Source: CAVVYW01 sp963752605
GTDB lineage: Bacteria; Actinomycetota; Thermoleophilia; Solirubrobacterales; 70-9
Direction: 5' to 3'
DNA length: 64,000 bases
Assembly: GCA_963752605.1 (NCBI GenBank)
Contig: CAVVYW010000006.1
Span: forward strand, 806,001-870,000
Part shown: piece by piece, positions 57,789 to 64,000 of the stretch
Position numbering within the stretch: position 1 is the stretch's first letter
Layout: each line of letters begins with the position of its first letter
Made by a program: the position numbers and the translations under genes
Notes under the pieces: model-generated
What the model saw: the letters and a program-made list of their open reading frames with translations, nothing else
Told to the model about the DNA's origin: nothing
Databases searched by the model: none

Positions 57789-60769
57789 GGTCCGCAGCCG
57801 GTGGCGATCCAGTTCGAGATGGTGTTGTAGGCCGCGCTGCCGACCGGCAACACCGCAGCGGTGCCGCCCGACGGATGCGGATTCGTCGAAGGTCTGCTGA
57901 GCAGATAGTTCGATGCCGGGTTGCAGGCGTTCGAGATCATCGAAAGCGTGGCGCCGAAGTCGCCTTCTGCGCTGCCGGTCAGCACGAAGCGATTGCCGCG
58001 GAACTGCGTGCCGGCTGCGACATTCGGGTCGCTGGACCCGGCCTGGTGGCAGGCGTTCGCGCAGGTCGAACGCAGGATCGGCTGCACTTGCGATGTGAAG
58101 CTCGCCTGGCTCAAGCCGCCGATCGCACGCACGCCGGCCGAGTCGAACGGGTTGTTGTAGTACTGGCCGCCAAGGTCCATCCACTCGGCGAGCAGGCGCT
58201 TCTCCGCAGGGTTCAGCAACGTCGCGTGGTTCGGCGCGCCGGCCGGCGGGTTCGGATGCGCGGTGCGCGCGGCGCTGCCGGCGAGCAGCGTTTCACCGAA
58301 CATGATTTCGGTGAGGCGGCTCTTGCGTGCCTGGCCCGCCGTGTTCATCGCACCCGAGCTGGTTTCGACCAGCGGCGCGTTGCGCTGGACCATCGGCACA
58401 CCTTCGCGGATGCGGATCACCGGCAGGCCGGTCACCGGATCGAGCAGCGGGTCGCCGATCAGCAGCTCCTCGTACGAGGTGAGGCGGCCGGTCCCGGAGG
58501 TCGTGCCGCGCAGGTCGAGCTTCGCGGTGTCGGCGTGGCAACCGGTGCAGGTGTTCGCGCCGCGATCACGCGTCCACAGCGGCTGGATGTGCTCCGGATA
58601 GTTGATGAGGCCGTTGGTCGGCACCGTGGTCGCCAGGTCATCGGCCGGGTTCGCATTGCCGGTGTAGCGGATCGCGATCGAAGGCCGCGCCGTCACGCCG
58701 GCACGCGTGGTGTCGGCCCACACATCGGTGAACACCGGGTCGCGCTGCAGCGACAGCAGCAAGGGGTTCAGGCGCGTGCGCGTCGACGCCATCGTCTCGC
58801 CCGACTGGTGCGCATTCGCGAGCGCAGGCGTCAGCGCTGCCGGCATCGTATTGACGACGGTACCCGAGTTCAGCGCACCGCCGCGACGCGGGCTGTGGCA
58901 ACCGTCGCAGGTGCGGCGCTCACCCGGCCGCACCTGGATCCAGTTGGTGTGCGTCTGGAATGCGCGGCCCTGCGAATCGACGATCGACAACGCGATCGGC
59001 GTGTCGGCCGGAATCTGCAGCTTGAACGAGCCATCCGGCTCGACCGGCGCATAGCCGAGGATCTGCTGCTGCTCGAACTCGGTCTCGCCGATCGCGCTGC
59101 GCAGGCCCATCATCGCCGCCGGCGGCGCGACCGCGCGTGCGGCACGCACGAACCGCGCCGGCGCGCATTTGTACGCGGGGTCGGCCGGGTCCTTCATCCG
59201 CACCAGGTCGGCGACTTGCGTGCGCGTGTCGAGCGAGTCGGTGGGCGTCGTCAGCGGGATGCCTTGCGTGCAGCCGGCCGGCAGGTCGGCCGCGGTCAGC
59301 ATCTGTTCGGCCATGCGGTTCAGCCCGTCGGTGTCGTACACGCTGCGCACTTCGATCAGCGCGAGATCCTGTGCCGCGAGCACCGGATCGACCGCGGTCG
59401 GCGGCGTCGCATTCGGCTCGGTGCGCTGCTGTAGCGCGATCGGGTCGGTGTACATGTAGCCTTGCGGCGGCGCGGCCACGATCAGCCAGGTCTGCTGCGC
59501 GGGGTCGTACATGTAGATCGCGTACGCGGCGGGCGCGTTGTCCTGCACCGGGTCGGCCTGCACGACGGCAAGCGGACGCTCGCGGTCACCCAGGCGCGCG
59601 GTCTCTTCAGGCGTCAGCGTGGCGCACGGAACGACCACGCCGTTGCGCGTGACCTCGCACGGCCTGTATCCGACCAGCACACGGTTCGTGCCGTCCCACA
59701 GCGGGTACGGCGTCGTCACGCGCCCGAACATCGAGAGCCCGCGCCCGTCGTTGAGTTGCTGCGCGGTCATCTGGTTCTGGCCGCCTTGCGCCGGCACCGC
59801 CGAGTTGGCCGGCGTGTTGTTCTCCGAGTACTTCGCGGCGTCGACGAGCATCAGCGCGCCGCCTTCCTCGGTGCCCGAAAGCGACATCAGCGACGAGGTC
59901 AGGAAGCCCTTGTAGCTTCCGGCCGGGTCCATGTCGCGCGGATGCAGGAAGCTGTTGCCCGGGCTCTGCGCGCCGTAGAACACGAACATGTCGGTGCCGT
60001 CGGGCTTGGTGCGGAAGATCGCGAAGCGGTTGCGATCGCCGACGTGCTCCCAGCGCGAGAACATGATGTCGCCGTTCGGACGCACCACCGGGTTGCGGTC
60101 GTGGCTCTGATTGAACGAGATCTGCGAGATGTTCCCGCCGTTCGCATCCATCGTGTGCAGGTTCAGCACACGCTCGCGCTCGTACTCGTCGAGCGCGAAG
60201 TAGACGTGTCCGGTGGCTTGCGTGTGCTGCGACTTGATCTGGCGGTTCGACGCGAACACGAAGCCCGCGCCGGCCGGCAGGTACGCCGGATCGACATCGT
60301 CGTCGGTCGACGAGCTCGTGATGCGGCGCAAGCTGCCGCCGGTGAGCCCGCCGCTGGTCATGTCGTATTCCCAGATGTTCCACGCGCCGGTGCACGCGGG
60401 CTGGCCGTTGATGCGCGACGTGTTCGATGCCGGGCAGCGCAGCGAGAAGACGATCTTCTTGCCGTCGTACGACACCTCGGGGTCCGAGGCGTCGCCGACA
60501 CCTTGCGTGATCGACGCGGTGACGTTGTGCTCCTGCGCGCTCGGCGAAGATTTCTCGCGGATGATCAGGTCACCACCGGGCGCGCTCGGCGTGCCGTCGG
60601 TCGGGTTGATGCTGATCGCCGTCGAGCGCTTCACGTACGCGAGCGGCACGTCGCCCTGCACGGTGACGGTGGCCGAGTCGCTGGAACTGCCACCGCCGCA
60701 GCCGGCGAGCGCGAAGCCCACTGCCGCGGCGACCCATGTCATCACACTCACTCTTGCTTGTCGTTTCAT
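57785..60769 (-). CDS. HzsA-related beta-propeller multihaem cytochrome c lipoprotein
   Basis: 994 residues. The signal with lipobox is WVAAAVGFALAGCGGG. The N-terminal half has TolB/PD40-like propeller repeats: SDPEVSYDGKKIVFSLRCPA, VDPAYLPAGAGFVFASNRQI, RPNGDIMFSRWEHVGDRNRF and FRTKPDGTDMFVFYGAQSPG. The last two are typical of HzsA-related proteins, distant relatives of the hydrazine synthase alpha subunit. Haem-type motifs are CDGCH (about residue 621), CTGCH (about 741) and CANACH, a CX3CH (about 903). It is exported and membrane-tethered. Start ATG 60769 follows GGAGG. Function outside anammox bacteria is unknown; redox enzyme or electron conduit is inferred. Confidence 0.85.
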   Translation of the reverse strand: MKRQARVSVMTWVAAAVGFALAGCGGGSSSDSATVTVQGDVPLAYVKRSTAISINPTDGTPSAPGGDLIIREKSSPSAQEHNVTASITQGVGDASDPEVSYDGKKIVFSLRCPASNTSRINGQPACTGAWNIWEYDMTSGGLTGGSLRRITSSSTDDDVDPAYLPAGAGFVFASNRQIKSQHTQATGHVYFALDEYERERVLNLHTMDANGGNISQISFNQSHDRNPVVRPNGDIMFSRWEHVGDRNRFAIFRTKPDGTDMFVFYGAQSPGNSFLHPRDMDPAGSYKGFLTSSLMSLSGTEEGGALMLVDAAKYSENNTPANSAVPAQGGQNQMTAQQLNDGRGLSMFGRVTTPYPLWDGTNRVLVGYRPCEVTRNGVVVPCATLTPEETARLGDRERPLAVVQADPVQDNAPAAYAIYMYDPAQQTWLIVAAPPQGYMYTDPIALQQRTEPNATPPTAVDPVLAAQDLALIEVRSVYDTDGLNRMAEQMLTAADLPAGCTQGIPLTTPTDSLDTRTQVADLVRMKDPADPAYKCAPARFVRAARAVAPPAAMMGLRSAIGETEFEQQQILGYAPVEPDGSFKLQIPADTPIALSIVDSQGRAFQTHTNWIQVRPGERRTCDGCHSPRRGGALNSGTVVNTMPAALTPALANAHQSGETMASTRTRLNPLLLSLQRDPVFTDVWADTTRAGVTARPSIAIRYTGNANPADDLATTVPTNGLINYPEHIQPLWTRDRGANTCTGCHADTAKLDLRGTTSGTGRLTSYEELLIGDPLLDPVTGLPVIRIREGVPMVQRNAPLVETSSGAMNTAGQARKSRLTEIMFGETLLAGSAARTAHPNPPAGAPNHATLLNPAEKRLLAEWMDLGGQYYNNPFDSAGVRAIGGLSQASFTSQVQPILRSTCANACHQAGSSDPNVAAGTQFRGNRFVLTGSAEGDFGATLSMISNACNPASNYLLSRPSTNPHPSGGTAAVLPVGSAAYNTISNWIATGCGP

Positions 60770-60815
60770 AGTGGCCTCCCTGCCAATCCAATCAACCGAG
60801 CAACGTTCTCTTTCT

Positions 60816-61820
60816 TTATTGACGCGTCTGTGGCCCACCGGCCAGCAGTCCCGACGAGTAATGCAAGACACCTGCGGCGTCGACGACGACCGCGTCGACA
60901 CCGGGCTGCGATTCGATCAGCCGCAGTCCCTGGTCGACACCCAACACAAAAACACTCTTCGACAGGCCTTCGGTGGTGAGGCCATCGGCGGCGAGGATCG
61001 TCACGCTGCGCACGCTGTCGGGCGAGGTGCCGGTCTTCGGGTCGATGACGTGGTGGCAACGCACGCCGTCACGCTCGAAATACCGCTCGTAGTCGCCCGA
61101 GGTCGAGATCGCGACGTCTTCGAGCGGCAACACCGCGATCACTTCGCCGGGGCGGCGCGGATCGCGCACGCCGATGGTCCACGGGCGGCCGCGGCGGTCG
61201 CCGATCACGCGGCTGTCGCCGCCGGCGCTGACGAATGCGTGGCGAATACCGCGGCGTCGCAGGATCGCCGTGGCGTTGTCGACCGCGTGGCCCTTCGCAA
61301 AGCCGCCGAGATCGATGCGCACGCCGTCCCGCGCGAAGCGGATCGTGCGTGCACTGGTGTCGAGCAGCAGGTGGCGATAGCCGATCGCCGCGCGACCCCG
61401 GGCCAGCGCTTCGTCGGTGGGCTTGATGCCCTGGCGGTAGTCGTACAGGCAGCCGGCGCTTGCGTAAGTGATGTCGAAGGCGCCGCCGGAAAGCTCGGAG
61501 AAGCGGATCGAACGCGCGATCAGGTAGGCCATCTCGTCACTGATGCGCACCGGGACGCGCGCGGCGTCGCGATTGATGCGCGAGAGCTCGGAGTGCGGCT
61601 TGAACGGGCTCATCGCGTGGTCGATGCGGTGCATCTCCTGCATCACCGCGTCGATCGCGGCCTCGCCCGCATCGCGCTCGTCGCTCCACAACTCGACGCC
61701 GATCGCGGTGCCCATGATCGCTTCTTCGCGACGGCACCAATGGCCCGGCACGCCCTGCCCGGCAAGCGGGCGGGCGGCGCTCACGGCGCGCCGGCTGGCG
61801 ATCGACGGACCGAATCGCAT
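60816..61820 (-). CDS. apbE: FAD:protein FMN transferase (ApbE)
   Basis: About 334 residues. Conserved ApbE segments are IMGTAIGVELWSDERDA, YDYRQGIKPTDEALARGRAA, IDLGGFAKGHAVDNATAILR, HAFVSAGGDSRVIGDRRGRP and CHHVIDPKTGTSPDSVRSVT. ApbE transfers FMN from FAD to a Thr/Ser of exported proteins. Start ATG 61820 (TTGGAG eight bases before) is preferred; ATG 61883 in the same frame lacks a Shine-Dalgarno. No clear signal peptide is seen with either start, unusual for a periplasmic enzyme, so a frame break near the N terminus is possible. It is the first gene of the long minus-strand cluster. Confidence 0.9.
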   Translation of the reverse strand: MRFGPSIASRRAVSAARPLAGQGVPGHWCRREEAIMGTAIGVELWSDERDAGEAAIDAVMQEMHRIDHAMSPFKPHSELSRINRDAARVPVRISDEMAYLIARSIRFSELSGGAFDITYASAGCLYDYRQGIKPTDEALARGRAAIGYRHLLLDTSARTIRFARDGVRIDLGGFAKGHAVDNATAILRRRGIRHAFVSAGGDSRVIGDRRGRPWTIGVRDPRRPGEVIAVLPLEDVAISTSGDYERYFERDGVRCHHVIDPKTGTSPDSVRSVTILAADGLTTEGLSKSVFVLGVDQGLRLIESQPGVDAVVVDAAGVLHYSSGLLAGGPQTRQ

Positions 61821-62154
61821 GCCGGCTACTCCAACACCTCGTGAAGCGACTTCAATCGACCTCTCCCTGTTATTCGTTGCCATGCCCGGTCAGGACACGG
61901 GCCTGGGATGCAGACGTGCTGCAATGCGGGCGCATCTTCGCGCTTCAGGGCCGTTCAAAAGCGCCAAAAGTTAGCAAACGGGGTAGGCCTTACAACCAGT
62001 CGCATAAGAAACGGTCGCTGTTGTGGCGGGACCGCGAAGCGGGTGCTTCAGGTGTGTGCAGAGGCAACCGGAGCTTGACGTTTCGTTCGTGGGGTGCAGT
62101 GCGCATGAGGGCGCGCTTCTATACTGGCGGCCCCTCTTGCGGCGTGCCTTCCTC
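61821..62154. promoter_or_regulatory. Divergent control region between the apbE cluster and ccmABC
   Basis: 334 bases without a gene of their own. On the plus strand TATACT at 62120-62125 is a good -10 box 30 bases before the ccmA GTG, with a weak -35. A TTGACG at about 62074 is too far away to pair with it. On the minus strand no clear promoter was found, but TTTGCTAACTTTTGG near 61965-61985 is AT-rich and could be part of one. No riboswitch was recognised. Confidence 0.45.
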
Positions 62155-62877
62155 GTGCCGACTCTCCGACTGATCGACCTGGCGTGCCGGCGCGGCGACC
62201 GCATGCTCTTTCACGGCGTGCACCTGAACGTGGCGGCCGGCCACATGGTGTGGTTGCGCGGCTCGAACGGGCGCGGCAAGACGAGCCTGCTGCGCCTGGT
62301 CACCGGACTCGCGAGCCCGGAACGCGGCCAGGTGCTGTGGGACGACACGCCGATCCGCAAGAGCGAGAGCTATCGCAGCGAGCTCGTGCACATCGGACAC
62401 AGCAACGCCTTGAAGGACGACCTGACCGCCACCGAGTCGCTGGCCTTTCTCGCGCGCATCCATGGCCGCGACTCTGCGGCCGAGGCGCTGCACGGCGCGC
62501 TCGACACCTTCGGCCTGGCGAGCCGGCGGCGTGCGCCGGTGCGCACGCTGTCGCAAGGCCAGCGCAAGCGCGTCGCGCTCGCACGCCTCGCGCTCGAGGG
62601 CCGCCCGGGGCTGTGGGTGCTCGACGAGCCTTTCGACGCGCTCGATGCCGAAGGCACGCAGCGCCTGAATGCGCTGTTCGTAACGCACCGCGCGCGCGGG
62701 GGCAGTCTGCTCGTGACGAGCCACCAACCGGTGATCGACCCGGCGCTGCGGCCCGATCGATCCGCCTTCGGCCGCCTCCCTTCAGGTGAGCCCAGGCCCA
62801 CACGAAGGTGGACCCGTGCTGGCGCAGGTCAGGGCGGCTTGCCGGCGCGGCCTGGTCAGCGAGCGGACCGGTCATGA
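62155..62877 (+). CDS. ccmA: Cytochrome c biogenesis ATP-binding export protein CcmA
   Basis: ATPase of the CcmABCD complex that releases holo-CcmE. Walker A is LRGSNGRGKTSLLRLVTGLA, the CcmA-typical GHSNALKDDLTATESLAFLA follows, the ABC signature is TLSQGQRKRVALARLAL, and Walker B is GLWVLDEPFDALDAEGTQRL. The GTG at 62155 starts the conserved N terminus (VPTLRLIDLACRRG). The normal length is about 205-215 residues. Here the frame runs to 62877 with an unusual Arg-rich tail. A shift near 62760 would instead end it at 62789, so a small indel is suspected. Confidence 0.93.
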   Translation: MPTLRLIDLACRRGDRMLFHGVHLNVAAGHMVWLRGSNGRGKTSLLRLVTGLASPERGQVLWDDTPIRKSESYRSELVHIGHSNALKDDLTATESLAFLARIHGRDSAAEALHGALDTFGLASRRRAPVRTLSQGQRKRVALARLALEGRPGLWVLDEPFDALDAEGTQRLNALFVTHRARGGSLLVTSHQPVIDPALRPDRSAFGRLPSGEPRPTRRWTRAGAGQGGLPARPGQRADRS

Positions 62878-62881
62878 CGTG

Positions 62882-63544
62882 ATGTTCTTCGCCGCCATCT
62901 ATTTGCGCGACCTGCGCCTGGCGATGCGCCGTCGTGTCGAGGCGCTGATGCCGGCGGCGTTCTTCATCGTCGCGGCGAGCCTGTTTCCGCTCGGCGTCGG
63001 TCCCGAGCCCGAGACGCTGCGGCAGATCGCGCCGGGCGTGGTCTGGGTGTGCGCGCTGCTCGCCGCGATGCTGTCGGTGAACCAGCTTTACGCCGCCGAC
63101 CACGCCGACGGCTCGCTCGAGCAACTGCTGCTGTCGGGTGAATCGACGGTGCTGGTCGCGGCGGCAAAGGCCGCCGCGCACTGGACGGTCAGCGGCGCGC
63201 CGCTGGTCGTCATCGCCCCGCTGTTCGGCCTGCTGTTCGGCATGCACGGCGACACGCTGACCGCGCTGTTCGTCTCGCTCGTGCTGGGCACGCCGATCCT
63301 CAGCCTGCTCGGCGGCGTCGGCGCTGCGCTGACGCTCGGCCTGCGCAGCGGTGGCATGCTGATCGTTCTGCTGGTGCTGCCGCTGTCGATTCCGGCGCTG
63401 ATCTTCGGCGCGGGCGCGGCCGGCGCGGTCGACAGTGGTTTATCGCCGGCGGGGAACTATTCTTTGCTCGGAGCGCTCTTGATCGCGTGCCTGTTGCTGG
63501 CACCGCTCGCCACCGCCGCGGCGTTGCGCATTTCGATGGAATAA
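62882..63544 (+). CDS. ccmB: Haem exporter membrane protein CcmB
   Basis: 220 residues with six hydrophobic helices and the family pattern: FAAIYLRDLRLAMRRRVEAL, GVVWVCALLAAMLSVNQLYA, ADGSLEQLLLSGESTVLVAA, and the late PLSIPALIFGAGAAGAVDSG. Length is normal for CcmB. It forms the complex with CcmA and CcmC. ATG 62882 is chosen; GTG 62879 is adjacent and in frame. Confidence 0.94.
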   Translation: MFFAAIYLRDLRLAMRRRVEALMPAAFFIVAASLFPLGVGPEPETLRQIAPGVVWVCALLAAMLSVNQLYAADHADGSLEQLLLSGESTVLVAAAKAAAHWTVSGAPLVVIAPLFGLLFGMHGDTLTALFVSLVLGTPILSLLGGVGAALTLGLRSGGMLIVLLVLPLSIPALIFGAGAAGAVDSGLSPAGNYSLLGALLIACLLLAPLATAAALRISME

Positions 63545-63555
63545 GGCCCAAATCG

Positions 63556-64000
63556 ATGGCTGGTCGAATCCACTGGTTCACGTTCGCCGCACCCTCACGC
63601 TTTTACCGGCTGGCGGCCGCGCTCGAGCCGTGGCTGTGGGCAACGACCGTCGTGCTCGCGGCGCTCGGGCTTTACATCGGTTTTTTCGTCGCACCCACCG
63701 ACGCGACGCAAGGCGACGCCTACCGCATCATCTTCATCCACGTGCCGGCCGCATGGATGTCGATGCTCGTGTACCTGGTGATGGCGATGTGGGCGGCGAT
63801 CGGCTGGCTGCTCAACGCACGCATGGCGTCGATGTTCGCGCGCGCGCTCGCGCCCACGGGTGCGATCTTCACCTTCATCGCGTTGTGGACCGGCGCGCTG
63901 TGGGGGCGCCCGACGTGGGGCGCCTGGTGGGTATGGGACGCGCGACTGACCTCCGAGCTGATCCTGTTGTTCCTGTACCTCGGCTACATCGCACTGGTGG
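63556..64000 (+). CDS. ccmC: Haem lyase/handling protein CcmC, N-terminal part (window edge)
   Basis: The frame is open to the end of the window (148 codons of about 245). It begins MAGRIHWFTFAAPSRFYRLA. The tryptophan-rich WWD haem-handling motif is seen in ALWGRPTWGAWWVWDARLTS, followed by ELILLFLYLGYIALV. Three to four helices and the periplasmic His in RIIFIHVPAAWMSML, which helps bind haem, are visible. It loads haem onto CcmE. It lies 11 bases after ccmB in the expected order. Confidence 0.94.
   Translation, partial: MAGRIHWFTFAAPSRFYRLAAALEPWLWATTVVLAALGLYIGFFVAPTDATQGDAYRIIFIHVPAAWMSMLVYLVMAMWAAIGWLLNARMASMFARALAPTGAIFTFIALWTGALWGRPTWGAWWVWDARLTSELILLFLYLGYIALV

Noticed and set aside
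61821..62154. Riboswitch between apbE and ccmA
   Set aside because: No conserved aptamer elements could be identified by eye; only a -10 box is supported.

Overview
This window is two unrelated pieces of DNA joined near position 9,745. Bases 1 to about 9,745 look actinobacterial, most like Thermoleophilia/Solirubrobacterales. They carry a parallel beta-helix surface protein with a Lys/Arg/Cys tail, acetyl-CoA synthetase, a DJ-1/PfpI protein, a double-length ThyX-like protein, a membrane GGDEF protein, an AEC transporter, a cupin, NuoN and the last part of NuoM. From about 9,745 to the end the genes look like a Burkholderiales betaproteobacterium (Rubrivivax/Methylibium type): Bug-type solute receptors, GlxA-type AraC regulators, DUF1326/DUF2182, Ccm genes and a Burkholderiales-style intergenic hairpin. 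NuoM and an AraC-family regulator are both cut exactly at the joint, so a chimeric assembly (probably metagenomic) is more likely than gene transfer. No rRNA, tRNA, CRISPR array or insertion sequence was recognised.

Many genes carry small frame breaks that leave all conserved motifs intact. They are densest at 9.7-17.7 kb, and one also lies in nuoN on the actinobacterial side. They look like indel errors rather than decay, so broken genes are given full extents with the breaks noted. Real decay is limited to a few places: an internally deleted GST, a GNAT remnant before the SulP transporter, and a duplicated, truncated regulator tail at 20-21 kb.

Layout of the betaproteobacterial part. 9.7-12.1 kb: AraC fragment, tautomerase and SGNH hydrolase. 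12.2-18.4 kb: two-subunit molybdo-hydroxylase next to a tungstate-type ABC transporter (tupABC). 18.5-31 kb: siderophore-interacting protein, MarR, EamA, SulP, Omp85-like and other outer-membrane proteins, SGNH lipoprotein, Bug receptor, exported AhpD-like protein and a histidine phosphatase. 31-35.5 kb: a cytochrome P450 overlapping a cyclase/AAA/TPR regulator. 35.6-43 kb: hydrolases, EamA, DUF1326-DUF2182 and a GlxA-regulated hydrolase/TTC38-like pair. 43-44.5 kb: an internally duplicated unknown protein and a short chlorite-dismutase-like protein.

The most interesting block is 44.5-61.8 kb, about 17 co-directional genes on the minus strand, many overlapping by ATGA. Reading downstream they are ApbE flavin transferase, a large HzsA-like beta-propeller cytochrome c lipoprotein, a small haem-motif lipoprotein, an SH3 plus beta-barrel protein, a second beta-barrel protein, a TlpA thioredoxin, DUF4266, DUF3570, an exported coiled-coil protein, two large TPR proteins, a small TPR protein, a small exported protein, ExbB, ExbD, ExbD and an AgmX/TonB-like protein. 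A proton-channel trio with TPR lipoproteins, an AgmX/TonB linker and outer-membrane barrels matches the plan of the myxobacterial Agl-Glt gliding/envelope machine, here joined to a redox module. Divergent ccmABC (62.1-64 kb) would supply cytochrome c maturation.
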